Positions 1-9,046 are shown, counted from the first letter of the stretch. The stretch is DNA of 64,000 bases from an uncultured Clostridia bacterium (GCA_946498095.1 CAMMMX010000002.1:1-64000), one strand, 5' to 3'. The notes: generated by a model not told the origin, from the letters alone. Translations and numbers: made by a program.

Positions 1-211
1 GGTAATCCTCCCGTCAGACCGTTACCCTGTGTAGTCCCTTGTAAACTGTACTTTGGATCGGTAAAAACGATAAAGCTCTTGAACAAGCGTAAAAGCTGCC
101 ATCTGTGTGGGAGTGCAAAGACGCGGTTTTACCTTCTAGATTTATGATGATGACTTTGTGAAAACGAGCCAACAAAGCATTGTGTAGTTCGCCGGTGCTA
201 TTCAGCTACAG

Positions 212-331
212 TTAAGAGATTTGGCTGATGCAGACAACATTAGGAATTTAAAATGCTCAAACCAGGAACGTATCGCAATATTAGAAAAGGGGATTAAAAT
301 ATACAACATCATCTTTGATCAAGATGACTAA
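212..331 (+). pseudogene. possible C-terminal fragment of a small nucleotidyltransferase
   Basis: An open stretch of 39 codons with no start of its own ends at a TAA. The residues read LRDLADADNIRN, then QERIAILEKGIKIYN. A charged helix followed by an 'LEKGIKIY' strand resembles the end of small MNT-type nucleotidyltransferases, whose last strand often reads 'xGxxIY'. The upstream part of such a domain is not visible in the first 200 bases, so at best this is a relic. The family call is a guess from the tail motif. Confidence 0.25.
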
Positions 332-481
332 CTATATCATAATGTATATCTATTGGAGACTTATCGCATAATGGCCGCGTTGGTTCTGCTGGACTTTGAG
401 AGGTTCTGTGTGGTGCGGGGGTTCGGTTCCAGCCGATAAGATCGCAAAAATATCTTCTTTATAGCTGTTTGACAAAAAATG

Positions 482-518
482 CGCCGTAGATGCTGAATCT
501 GCGGCGTTTGTTTTATTT
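482..518 (+). terminator. intrinsic terminator
   Basis: A 10-bp stem (CGCCGTAGAT with ATCTGCGGCG, one G-U pair) closes a short loop and is followed by TTTGTTTTATTT. It fits a rho-independent terminator on the plus strand for a gene that no longer exists, or lies before, this window. Confidence 0.6.
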
Positions 519-1249
519 GTTGACCACACTTTCGGAAATCAAGTTGACAAATGCTGGGCTGAAGAATTAAAAAATGGGAACCAGGGAGTAAAAACAAAAA
601 AGTTCACAGTCTGAACCCATGTGTTTTGTCTGATTCCAACTCCAAAAAACTGGTTGGTTAAGATCATCCCGTTTTTTCTTTATGTACATCTTGTTTATCG
701 TGAGAGTTCATATTCACCCGCCGAAACTGTAAAAATAAAATCATCGTACTTTTCATATTGTAAAAAGAAGTCGATGATGTCGCATTTCGTTTGCGGGACG
801 CCGCGATCGTTTTTTTCGCGTTTATGCACCATTGCATGATAAGGAAGGAATCCCATGGCACACTTAGAAGAATATGTTAATTTTGGTTAGCTATATACGT
901 TTTTTCGACAGTATCTGTCTTGCAATTTTGGGTAGGATCAGATATACTTTTTTTAAATTATGGTGAATTCTCTAGAAGGATCTGGAAACGCACTCCTTTT
1001 ATAAAAACGCGGACGGTTTGTCATGGTACAAGCGGTAGCAAAGTGCGTTCCGTCGATATTGATGCAGAGCGGATAAACAAACAACGGTAGGTATATTCGC
1101 TTAAGTTAGATGCGGCATGAAGAAAACCTCATCAGATTAGAAATGCTTTTAGGGAATGTTGTGACAACGGAAAGCTGCTGGTAAAACTGTCTTGACAGTG
1201 GGTGCAGAAAGCGTTTTGTTTATCAAAGACTTCGGAAAGGATGGGTGGC
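519..1249. other. intergenic stretch with no convincing gene
   Basis: Only short open frames with poor starts are present. One, on the minus strand at about 705-830, reads 42 codons of plausible composition but has no ribosome binding site. A good ribosome binding site near 841 leads into ATGGCACACTTAGAAG, which stops after 11 codons. The stretch looks like accumulated gene debris ahead of the cyclase gene. Confidence 0.4.
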
Positions 1250-3898
1250 ATGGAATATGATATCACAGCGGCGGTTCATATGCTGCGAACAATGTTACAT
1301 GCCTGTTTGACAGAGAAAAATGTGGAGCGTACGCTCTCTTTTTGTGCGGACGATATTTACGTCATTGGTACCAATGTGGATGACGTTTCTTTTCATAAAG
1401 ACGAACTGCGGGATAATTTGACACGGAAGCTGGAGGATGATTCGCCCGCTTATCAAGTGGAATTGTTAAACTGGCATGCTAAACCCCTTCATGATGATCT
1501 AGCTCTGCTGGTTGTCGATATCCAGCTCAGACCCACTTGCATTACGCAGCAGACCCCGGTCATTTTGCCAGTTCGTCTGACAGCTTCTGCTCAAATGGTG
1601 GGTACAGCATATCAGGTTCTTTCCATGCAGTTTCAGCTTGCCGCTGCGGTTGTCCCGATCTCACACAATATTAGCATACCGGCTCCAAAATCTGAGAGCG
1701 TTATTTATCAAAATATGAGAGAGCTTATCAATAGCGGTATTCCCGGCGGCATACTCGGGGGGTATATCGAACCGGGGTATCCTTTATACTGGGTCAATGA
1801 ACAAATGCTCGACTTCCTTGGATTTACTTATGACGAATTTTTGCTCATGACGGGCGGACTTCTCAAAAACGCTATCCATCCGGATGACTTTGCTTCTGTA
1901 GATACCGCGATCAAGACATGCACGGAAAGAGGGGGACGGTATGAAGTCCGTTGTCGGCTCCGGAGAAAAGACGGGAGTTATCCCTGGGTGCTTAGCCGTG
2001 GCTGGAGAATGGCAGTCGAGGAGGGCAGGGAAGTCGTCATGAGCGTTTGCGTTGATGTGACTCAGACGTATTGCCTGCAAAAAGAATTGAAAGAAAAAAA
2101 TCAGCTGCTCCAGCGTAAAAACCAGGAATTGGAGGCTTTGACGAACAGCATACCGGGCGCGGTTTGTAAAGTGTTATTCGATGATACATATTCTCTGCTT
2201 GATGCAAACGACGCTTTCTATGAAATGTGTGGTTATACGCCGGAACAGATGCAGGAGGAGTTGGGCAACAGCTTTAGCCGAGCCATTTACACGGATGATG
2301 TGCAAGACGTCAAGCAGACAATTTTACAGGCCCGAAACGCGGGTGATAAATACTTTGAGTTTGAAAAGCGGGTTCTGAGGCGTAACGGGGCTTTGATGTG
2401 GGTTCTGGTGCGGGGTACTTTTGTCTTTCACACCGATCAAACGGTGCTGAACTGTGTCGTCATTGATATTACGTCGCGGAAACAGATGGAGCAGGAGCTA
2501 CAGTTGAATGAAAAGCGGTTGCGGGTGGCGCTGATGCAGACGGCCAGCTCGATTTTTGACTATGATTTGGACGCAAAAACGCTGATGATGTCGGAGCGCT
2601 TGTCTACATTCTACGCAGTACCTCAGAGGCTTGAAAATGTTCCTCAATCGTTGATTGACATACAATTTGTTCATCCGGATTATGCGCAGCCGCTTTATGA
2701 GATGTTTCAAAAAATAGAAGAAGGGGAACCGTCTGCTTCGAGTGTGGTAAAAGCGCGCCTTGCTCAGGGTGGTTACGGCTGGACGAAAATAGTGTTAACA
2801 CCGATTCTGAATGAAAAAGGAAGAACGGTTCGCGCGGTGGGGATGATAGAGGATATCTCCAGGCAAAAGGAAACGGAACTGATGTACCATCAGGGGGAGC
2901 AATATCGGGCAGTGATGCTGGCAGAATCGGAATTTTATCTGCAAGCGAATCTGACAGAAAATATCGTGGAAGTCTACCAGGGAAAGGGCTTTTCCTTGCA
3001 GGACAAGCAGAATACTTTTAGCTATGACCGCCTGATTCAAACTGTAGCAGAGGAAAAAATGCACCCCGATGACCGAGAAACGTACCGTAACCTTTTATTG
3101 CGTGGCTCCCTGTTACGCGCATTCCAGAAAGGGAAACGCGAATTTCGTATTGAGCACCGTCGAAAGAATCAAGAGGGGCAATATGTTTGGATGCTTACGA
3201 CCATGTTCTTGATTCACGACACGGAATCGGACGACATCAAAGGGCTTGCTTACATCAAAAACATTGACGAGCAAAAGAAAAAGGTGCTCCGCTTGCAGTA
3301 TAAATCAGAGCGGGATTCCTTAACGGCATTGTACAATAAAAGCTTGACAGAAAGCCTTATCCGTCTTAGTCTAGGGGAATCTTCCCTTGATGTGCGCCAT
3401 GTTTTCTTTATCATTGATGTGGATGATTTTAAAAGTATCAATGACCGGTTTGGACATTTATCCGGTGACCGTGTGCTCGCTCAGGCTGCAAAGCGATTGT
3501 CTTCTCTTTTCCGAAGCGGAGATGTGATTGGTAGAATTGGCGGAGACGAGTTTGTTGTATTTGCTAAAAACATTCCAACCGACGAGAATATGGAACAAAA
3601 AGCACAAAGGATCCTGCAGATGTTCCGGGAACCTTTTGTGACAGAGGATGCCAGGATTCAGCTGTCCTGCAGCATCGGTATAGCGGTCTTTGCGCGGGAT
3701 GGGGCCTCTTTTGAGGAGCTGTACCGTAATGCGGATGTCGCTCTTTATGAGGCGAAAAAGAATGGACGAGATCAATACGTCTATTATCAGGCTGAGATGC
3801 TTGATTCGCTGACCCAGTTCAGCCGGACAGCCATTGATTCCGATACCGGCGCTATGATCGGTGACGCACATAAGCTCATTTCAAATTCCGACGCATAA
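1250..3898 (+). CDS. multi-PAS diguanylate cyclase with N-terminal NTF2-like domain
   Basis: Predicted to make cyclic di-GMP from two GTP in the cytoplasm. The 882-residue protein opens with about 130 residues resembling a SnoaL/NTF2-type fold, followed by four PAS-like segments (about 155-285, 295-425, 430-555 and 560-680); several contain HPDD and RRKDGSYPW-type motifs. A GGDEF domain starts near 690 with DVDDFKSINDRFGH and an intact GGDEF at 764-768. An RSGD motif five residues before it is a canonical inhibitory I-site. No transmembrane segment is seen, so sensing is probably cytoplasmic. The ATG at 1250 is preferred over the GTG at 1202 because GGAAAGG lies at a workable distance. It stands alone, so the signal is unknown. 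Confidence 0.9.
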   Translation: MEYDITAAVHMLRTMLHACLTEKNVERTLSFCADDIYVIGTNVDDVSFHKDELRDNLTRKLEDDSPAYQVELLNWHAKPLHDDLALLVVDIQLRPTCITQQTPVILPVRLTASAQMVGTAYQVLSMQFQLAAAVVPISHNISIPAPKSESVIYQNMRELINSGIPGGILGGYIEPGYPLYWVNEQMLDFLGFTYDEFLLMTGGLLKNAIHPDDFASVDTAIKTCTERGGRYEVRCRLRRKDGSYPWVLSRGWRMAVEEGREVVMSVCVDVTQTYCLQKELKEKNQLLQRKNQELEALTNSIPGAVCKVLFDDTYSLLDANDAFYEMCGYTPEQMQEELGNSFSRAIYTDDVQDVKQTILQARNAGDKYFEFEKRVLRRNGALMWVLVRGTFVFHTDQTVLNCVVIDITSRKQMEQELQLNEKRLRVALMQTASSIFDYDLDAKTLMMSERLSTFYAVPQRLENVPQSLIDIQFVHPDYAQPLYEMFQKIEEGEPSASSVVKARLAQGGYGWTKIVLTPILNEKGRTVRAVGMIEDISRQKETELMYHQGEQYRAVMLAESEFYLQANLTENIVEVYQGKGFSLQDKQNTFSYDRLIQTVAEEKMHPDDRETYRNLLLRGSLLRAFQKGKREFRIEHRRKNQEGQYVWMLTTMFLIHDTESDDIKGLAYIKNIDEQKKKVLRLQYKSERDSLTALYNKSLTESLIRLSLGESSLDVRHVFFIIDVDDFKSINDRFGHLSGDRVLAQAAKRLSSLFRSGDVIGRIGGDEFVVFAKNIPTDENMEQKAQRILQMFREPFVTEDARIQLSCSIGIAVFARDGASFEELYRNADVALYEAKKNGRDQYVYYQAEMLDSLTQFSRTAIDSDTGAMIGDAHKLISNSDA

Positions 3899-4334
3899 AC
3901 CAGACTCCCCCTCCCTGTTAACGGAAGGGCTGGTTTGCATCCGGCAGAAGGTATCCGGTGTTTTTTCATACGGTTTTGACAGGCGTTAATCAATCCTCTG
4001 GTTGACCTTGATAAAATATGGACAAAAAAGCGAACGATGGATCGTATCCCAGGTGGTTTAGGTATATGTTCCGAAAGGGGAGAGGATGATATATGGCAAA
4101 TTTGATCCATCAACCGACTGAAACGGTTTGTAGAACAGGTAAAAGAGACGCCAACAAGGAAGCCCATAGCTGCTTTGAACGAAGAAGGCCATGAAACGGG
4201 GATTTGCCCCTATGGGCGGATCGTAAGTGGCAAGCAACAAGAATTCAAAACCAGCAGAGCCTCATATTGATTTACAAGCTCGAAACGCGGAGGCTCCATA
4301 CATACTTTTATATATTGAGAACAGGAGACTAACT
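3899..4334. other. intergenic stretch with an unidentified gene fragment
   Basis: No complete gene is seen. From 4118 to 4270 on the plus strand a 50-codon frame without a start encodes a natural-looking peptide (LKRFVEQVKETP ... GICPYGRIVSGKQQEF) that I do not recognise. The composition suggests the 3' end of a lost gene. The next gene's ribosome binding site begins at 4323. Confidence 0.35.
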
Positions 4335-5321
4335 ATGGAGAATGAACAGTGGAAATACAAAGTCGGCGGCAGAGCACAGGGGATAATCCCTTCGTTGTTT
4401 GTGATTGTCCTTTTCGGGGGGATCAGTATATACCTGTTTTATATCAAACATGGAGCGTTTCTGTTCACCATGCTTTTAACGGTGATTGGTGTCGCTTTGC
4501 TCATTGCTTGTATTTACCGGGCCAAATTTGTAAAAGTTCTGATCAGTGAGGAGGGTTTTTATCATCAAACCAAACCGGGAAACGGCAGGTTTTACAAGTA
4601 CAGCGAAATTAGTCAGGCCTGGCAGAGCATGGGGAGAGAACTGAACGGAACCACAGGCTGTTTTTGCAGCTATGAGACATACGAAGGAAACACCATAAAA
4701 TTTCAGTTTTTCCCCTTTGAAGCGGACGGCGTCGATTATTTGATTCAACGTGTTCAGGAGGACGGCGGCCAAAACATCTCAACGGATATAGAGGATACGG
4801 CAAAAGAATACACGATTGACGGAAAAATATACGGCAAGACAGCGATAGTCGCTACAGCTGTATTGCTTGTCCTTTTTCTTGCTATGACAATCCCGGCAAT
4901 GCTTCAAATAGGACCGATAGGTGCTTCAACGATAGGCTTTGGCGGACTTGGTTCTTTCGTTGGGAGAGGGGTCTTGCTTATCGGAGTCATATTGGCGCTA
5001 TTAGTAGTTCGTTACCGTTGCTTCAAAGTAAAAATCGGCAGCACGGGATTTTATTTTCGCTCCACCCCCTTCAATGGGAGACACTATTCCTACAGCGACA
5101 TTACAAACTGTCGGATAGAGCAGAAAGTGTATCGCCACCGCCGTATCGGAGAACCAGGTTCCAACCATACATTATATTATTACTATTTCATCTTTACCGA
5201 CAAAGATGGTAAAACCACAAAATTTCAGTTTCAAAAACCGATTTCCGGCCATGAGGTTGAAGTCTTGAAAAAACGGATAGAGCAGGCGAACGGGTTATCA
5301 GAAAGTGATGTGCAAGGATGA
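4335..5321 (+). CDS. membrane protein with two copies of a PH-like domain
   Basis: Unknown function. The 328-residue protein has two transmembrane hairpins, each followed by a homologous domain. Copy one contains KVLISEEGFYHQTKPGNGRF ... KFQFFPFE; copy two contains KVKIGSTGFYFRSTPFNGRH ... KFQFQKP. Each repeat is a two-helix membrane anchor plus a beta-rich, PH-like (DUF6560-like) unit, so the gene arose by internal duplication. ATG 4335 is chosen because AGGAG sits 8 bases upstream; the frame is open back to 4227 without a ribosome binding site. Its stop overlaps the next start (ATGA), so the two are translationally coupled. Confidence 0.75.
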   Translation: MENEQWKYKVGGRAQGIIPSLFVIVLFGGISIYLFYIKHGAFLFTMLLTVIGVALLIACIYRAKFVKVLISEEGFYHQTKPGNGRFYKYSEISQAWQSMGRELNGTTGCFCSYETYEGNTIKFQFFPFEADGVDYLIQRVQEDGGQNISTDIEDTAKEYTIDGKIYGKTAIVATAVLLVLFLAMTIPAMLQIGPIGASTIGFGGLGSFVGRGVLLIGVILALLVVRYRCFKVKIGSTGFYFRSTPFNGRHYSYSDITNCRIEQKVYRHRRIGEPGSNHTLYYYYFIFTDKDGKTTKFQFQKPISGHEVEVLKKRIEQANGLSESDVQG

Positions 5322-5788
5322 AAAAGCGGATTTTCATATCAGTCGGGATTTTGGTTTTGGCTGTCATTCTTTCGATTAGCTTGTATTTTATCAAAACAGA
5401 GCAGTATCGGGATTGGCTTCCAGTAGAAGGATTTTTGACAAATATAGAGGAACGTCACGGCCACAGTAAGCGAGGGGGATCCGATTGGGTGTATGAATTG
5501 TTTTATACATACACCGTAGCGGGAGAAGATTATCATGGAAGCTCCGTTTATTCTGGTAAAGCGCCAGAGGGGCATTTCATCGGAGAACGGGTTACTGTAT
5601 GGTACAATCCGGACGCGGTATCGGAATCGTCCTATCACAAACCCGGCCCGGAGTTATGGCCGACCGTACCGATCATTTTCGGAATTGTGCTTGCGTTGCG
5701 TGTTTTACTGTCAAAAAGACGCCGCAGAGTAGGGGGTGAAACATTTGACCTCGAAGCTAACAGATGTGATGGAAATTCGGCAGAATGA
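5318..5788 (+). CDS. DUF3592-type membrane protein
   Basis: A 156-residue protein with an N-terminal transmembrane helix (residues 4-24), an external beta-rich domain and a second helix at about 110-130 followed by a KRRRR stop-transfer stretch. The pattern 'W..VEG.L...E.......YELFYTYTVAGEDYHGSSVYSG......GERVTVWYNP' is that of DUF3592 proteins, which have no assigned activity. It overlaps the preceding duplicated-domain gene by 4 bases and the following gene by over 40, so the three form one operon. Localization in the cell envelope is inferred from the helices. Confidence 0.8.
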   Translation: MKKRIFISVGILVLAVILSISLYFIKTEQYRDWLPVEGFLTNIEERHGHSKRGGSDWVYELFYTYTVAGEDYHGSSVYSGKAPEGHFIGERVTVWYNPDAVSESSYHKPGPELWPTVPIIFGIVLALRVLLSKRRRRVGGETFDLEANRCDGNSAE

Positions 5789-6191
5789 AGACCGGATATT
5801 TCATGAAGTTTGCGAGATGGTGCAGAAGCTGAAACAGAAGCACCCATCTGTCGGGTATGTGGTGCGTTTAGAATGTTCCGATGAGATTGATGAGCTGCCA
5901 AGCCGCTATCATGCTTGGATATTTGTCTCTTTGAATCGAAATAGGACCATCTTGGAGAGTGGCAAGGGATCGGGAGAATGGCCGGGTGCTTGCGATGAAA
6001 TCGTTCAGGTAAAAAGCTTTTTTGGCACAAACAAAAAGCTGGTTGTTTCCGATACCTACAAGAGTTTGCTGGCAGCAGACTTAGAGGTGGTTACCGAAGA
6101 ATATGAAGCGAGCTGTATGAACTATGTTGAGAACAAAGAGGCGTCGGATGAGATTTTATCGAAAGCTTGCCGCGTAGAATGGATCGACTAA
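5745..6191 (+). CDS. hypothetical cytoplasmic protein
   Basis: About 148 residues, acidic and without membrane segments or recognisable catalytic motifs. A predicted amphipathic N-terminal helix (MEIRQNEDRIFHEVCEMVQKLKQK) is cut here to its key feature: alternating charged and hydrophobic residues. TTG 5745 is preferred because AGGGGGTGA lies 6 bases upstream; GTG 5736 is inside that ribosome binding site. The gene overlaps the 3' end of the DUF3592 gene in another frame, which suggests co-expression with the membrane pair. Function unknown. Confidence 0.65.
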   Translation: MTSKLTDVMEIRQNEDRIFHEVCEMVQKLKQKHPSVGYVVRLECSDEIDELPSRYHAWIFVSLNRNRTILESGKGSGEWPGACDEIVQVKSFFGTNKKLVVSDTYKSLLAADLEVVTEEYEASCMNYVENKEASDEILSKACRVEWID

Positions 6192-6355
6192 AGGAGCGCA
6201 GATTACCATTGCGTATCTTTACATAAGTTGGAAGAACGAGAAATTCCAATAGTAGGGAGGTAATACATGGAATAATAATCAATCGTTATTATGCAAAGAA
6301 ATGAGGAGAAATTTTTCCGCCGCGTCCGTGTGTTTCAGAAAGGATGGTTTACGGT

Positions 6356-6889
6356 ATGAAAAAAACAGTAGTGGTTTATACGTCCAAGTACGGTAGTACG
6401 GAAAAGTATGCGAAGTGGATTGCGGAGGCGTTGCAGGCAGATCTGTTTGCTAGTAGCGGTGTATCCGTAGAACAGCTGCAGAATTATGAGACAATCGTTT
6501 ACGGAGGCGGGATATACGCAGGCGGGATCAAAGGCGTTTCCTTGATTCGGAAAAATGATGCAGCGCTTGCTGGAAAACGGATCTTCGTTTTTGCTGTAGG
6601 CGCTTCACAGCCGGATGAAGAAGCGATTCATGAAATCAGAAAACGAAACTTACAAGGAGGTTTGGAGCAGGTCCCTTTTTATTATTTCCGTGGCGGCTTC
6701 GACGTGGAGCGGATGAAACTGCCCGATCGGCTGATGGTCCGCATGTTGCTGCGGATGCTGCGCAAAAAGGATGCGTCAGCGCTCTCTGGATGGGAACGGG
6801 ATATGCTCGATAACGCCGGACAAGCAGTCGACTTTACATCGCCGGAGTTGATAGGTCCTTTGGTACAGGCGGTGGAGCATGACAATTGA
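6356..6889 (+). CDS. flavodoxin-domain protein (HemG/flavodoxin_5 type)
   Basis: A 177-residue FMN-binding protein. The first strand and phosphate loop read VVVYTSKYGSTEKYAKWIA, the standard flavodoxin T/SxxxGST pattern. The next FMN loop is YGGGIYAGGIKG. Length and the following 'FVFAVGASQPDEEA' region match the flavodoxin_5/protoporphyrinogen oxidase (HemG)-like family; an electron-transfer or stress role is inferred, not shown. ATG 6356 is preferred over ATG 6344 because AAAGG sits 9 bases before it. It stands alone; the operon upstream ends 164 bases before and a hairpin follows at 6970. Confidence 0.85.
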   Translation: MKKTVVVYTSKYGSTEKYAKWIAEALQADLFASSGVSVEQLQNYETIVYGGGIYAGGIKGVSLIRKNDAALAGKRIFVFAVGASQPDEEAIHEIRKRNLQGGLEQVPFYYFRGGFDVERMKLPDRLMVRMLLRMLRKKDASALSGWERDMLDNAGQAVDFTSPELIGPLVQAVEHDN

Positions 6890-6969
6890 GAGGTGGTTCA
6901 TAATCCTATCATTTTGGGACATGATAACATTGCCCCACGTCCGCCCGTGAGACGGCGTCGGGCAAATGA

Positions 6970-6989
6970 TTCCCGCATCATTGCGGGAA
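6970..6989 (+). other. perfect hairpin ahead of the CBS gene
   Basis: TTCCCGCA and TGCGGGAA pair perfectly around a TCAT loop, 22 bases before the CBS gene start. No T-run follows, so it is not a standard terminator. It may be an mRNA 5' structure or a protein-binding palindrome. Confidence 0.5.
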
Positions 6990-7011
6990 GGATGAGAAGG
7001 GTTTGTGAAAT

Positions 7012-7422
7012 ATGCTGGTACAGGATATTATGAGCCGCCAGGTCGTCACCATTCAAAGTGACGATACGGTTGAAAAGGCCGCTGTCAGTATGAAAGAGCA
7101 TAATGTCGGCGCATTGCCTGTCGTCGACACAAAGCAGCAGCTTTGCGGGATCATTACCGACAGGGACATTGTGCTGCGTTGCGTCGCGCCTGGAAAGGAT
7201 CTGCGCAGCTGCTCGGTCAAGGATGTCATGAGCACCTCCATGACCTGCGTTGGGCCGCAGCAAAGCGTGTCCGAAGCGGTACGTCTGATGGCGTCGGAAC
7301 AGCTGCGCAGGTTGCCGGTAATAGACAACGGCCGATTGGAAGGGATTATTACATTAGCTGATGCCGCTAGCCTGCGGCAATCTCCGGAAATCGCCAACGC
7401 GTTGTGTGAAATCGTACAGTAA
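7012..7422 (+). CDS. two-CBS-domain protein
   Basis: A 136-residue protein made of one CBS pair (Bateman module). Copy one begins VQDIMSRQVVTIQSDDTVEKA and holds GALPVVD ... GIITDRDIV; copy two begins VKDVMSTSMTCVGPQQSVSEA and holds RRLPVID ... GIITLADAA. Such stand-alone pairs bind adenine nucleotides or S-adenosyl ligands and act as energy or stress sensors in related proteins; the partner here is unknown. It is monocistronic: a hairpin lies upstream and a strong terminator 44 bases downstream. Confidence 0.9.
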   Translation: MLVQDIMSRQVVTIQSDDTVEKAAVSMKEHNVGALPVVDTKQQLCGIITDRDIVLRCVAPGKDLRSCSVKDVMSTSMTCVGPQQSVSEAVRLMASEQLRRLPVIDNGRLEGIITLADAASLRQSPEIANALCEIVQ

Positions 7423-7465
7423 AGTAGCTGATGCAGGTGTCAAGAGTGCGCGATTGGCTCATAAG

Positions 7466-7505
7466 AAAAAGGCTGGGAGCTGAAATGCACTTTCCCAGCC
7501 TTTTT
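7466..7505 (+). terminator. strong intrinsic terminator
   Basis: AAAAAGGCTGGGA pairs with TCCCAGCCTTTTT around a 14-base loop. The symmetric A- and T-runs could end transcription of the CBS gene and of the convergent gene on the minus strand. Confidence 0.9.
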
Positions 7506-7643
7506 ATATGCCAGAGGGCTGGTATCGTTTCCATCTGTATGGATCCGTTCTGCGTTCTAAATTTCTGCCAGCGAAGAACGGCAAAAGCGTCCGAATACCC
7601 ATCCGCGATTGACAGTCTGACAGTCGCTGAACAAAACGGCTCC

Positions 7644-8330
7644 CTACAAACGGATGGAATCGGGCTGATATGGAGCGCGTCTCCCCGGGCATCTGAGAAT
7701 AGGACAAAGCTGGCAGTTTTCATACGTCCCTTGGTTGGAGAAGAAAAAGCCGGAAACCGATTTGGACGGGAGCATCAAGAAGCTTTCCGTTAAGGTGACG
7801 CCTGTGTCCTCTGTAACACTGCCGATGAGGTGAAACAGCGTTGCCTGCTGTGGGAGAGGCCATTCTTTGAGGGAACCGGGGCTCATGACGGAAAGATTGG
7901 CATCAGGTACATACGTTTGTTTGACGATATCGGACAAGGCGGAACGTATCTCCATAAGCAGCAAAGTTTTGATTGTATCAGCCCAGTATTGCTCCAGCAC
8001 GTCGGAAAATTCTTTCGACCAATCTTCAACCTCGGTACCGCAGGTTGCGACAAAGGGGAAGATCCGGCCGACTTGTTCAACGTTTTTACGTACCAGAAGG
8101 GAAGGAATCTTAACGCCGCCGGCAACGATATAGTCTTCCCCTTTTTCTTCGATCGCGGCGATTCCATATACCGCTTTGGGGTTGGCTATGGCAAGCGCCT
8201 CCTCTAGCATGGACTGGACGCGTTGCACATCTTCGTCGTCTTGGTTGAAGTCCATATGCAGCTGCTTGAAAAGCCGATCCACAGATATGGTCATAGGACG
8301 ATCACGTAAAACAAATTTTTCCATCAACAT
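7644..8330 (-). CDS. methionine synthase activation-domain-like protein
   Basis: A 228-residue protein resembling the stand-alone reactivation domain of cobalamin-dependent methionine synthase (MetH), which reductively remethylates inactive cob(II)alamin using S-adenosylmethionine. Seen in the sequence: FPFVATCGTEVEDW, MSPGSLKEWPLPQQ and the conserved tail LTESFLMLPSKSVSGFFF, then a CQLCPILRCPGR segment with three cysteines typical of the Clostridial members of this family. It has no MetH catalytic domains, so it probably acts on a separate corrinoid enzyme encoded elsewhere. It is transcribed divergently from the NAD salvage pair. Confidence 0.8.
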   Translation of the reverse strand: MLMEKFVLRDRPMTISVDRLFKQLHMDFNQDDEDVQRVQSMLEEALAIANPKAVYGIAAIEEKGEDYIVAGGVKIPSLLVRKNVEQVGRIFPFVATCGTEVEDWSKEFSDVLEQYWADTIKTLLLMEIRSALSDIVKQTYVPDANLSVMSPGSLKEWPLPQQATLFHLIGSVTEDTGVTLTESFLMLPSKSVSGFFFSNQGTYENCQLCPILRCPGRRAPYQPDSIRL

Positions 8331-8488
8331 TGTCTATCAGATCCTTTTGCTTTTAGATATCTTCATTATATAGTAAATTTGTTTCAGAAAAAAGCATCAA
8401 AGAAAAAGATTTTCTACCGCGGTACTTTTTTTGTACGGGACAGTGTGGTATACTAATCCTGAGAAAATATTGTTGGGAGGCGGCTAGA

Positions 8489-9046
8489 TTGAAGAAGCTG
8501 CTGGTCGTAGTCGATTATCAGAATGACTTTGTTATCGGTGCGCTCGGATTTCCGCAGGCAATCGCTTTGGAGCCATTTATCTGTGCCAAAATCGATAAGG
8601 CGCGTCAGGAGGGGAGCGATGTGGTTTTCACTTTCGACACGCATGGCGCAGACTACCTTGATACATTGGAGGGCAAGTATCTGCCGGTTGCCCATTGTTT
8701 CGAGGAAAGTCCCGGGTGGCAGCTGTACGGCCGGGTTGTACAGAAGGTTACCCCGCAAGATACGTTACTGAGGAAATCGTCTTTCGGCAGCGAAAAGCTG
8801 ATGAAATTTGTTCACGACAAGGGGTATGATACCGTTGAATTGTGCGGCGTAGTCAGCAATATCTGCGTACTGTCCAACGCGGTGCTCGTCAAGACCGCTT
8901 TGCCGCAGGCTGAGGTTATCGTAGACGCGCGTTGCGTTGCCGCTCCGGACGAGGAGGTCAACCAGAAAGCATTGGATGTGATGGAAGGACTGCAAATTCA
9001 GGTCATAGGCAGAGAAAACAAAAGGGGCGAATCAAATGAAGACTGA
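8489..9046 (+). CDS. pncA: nicotinamidase-like cysteine hydrolase
   Basis: Isochorismatase-superfamily hydrolase of 185 residues, most likely converting nicotinamide to nicotinate. The expected triad is visible: Asp9 in VVDYQNDF, Lys96 in LRKSSFGS and Cys126 in VVSNICVLS. It starts with TTG, supported by GGGAGG 8 bases upstream; no ATG is in frame nearby. Its last 11 bases overlap the start of the nicotinate phosphoribosyltransferase gene, which makes the nicotinamidase assignment much more likely than other members of the superfamily. Cytoplasmic. Confidence 0.85.
   Translation: MKKLLVVVDYQNDFVIGALGFPQAIALEPFICAKIDKARQEGSDVVFTFDTHGADYLDTLEGKYLPVAHCFEESPGWQLYGRVVQKVTPQDTLLRKSSFGSEKLMKFVHDKGYDTVELCGVVSNICVLSNAVLVKTALPQAEVIVDARCVAAPDEEVNQKALDVMEGLQIQVIGRENKRGESNED

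Noticed and set aside
1784..2080. Minus-strand open frame inside the cyclase gene
   Set aside because: It lies wholly within the PAS region on the opposite strand, has no ribosome binding site, and its composition is that of an antisense shadow.
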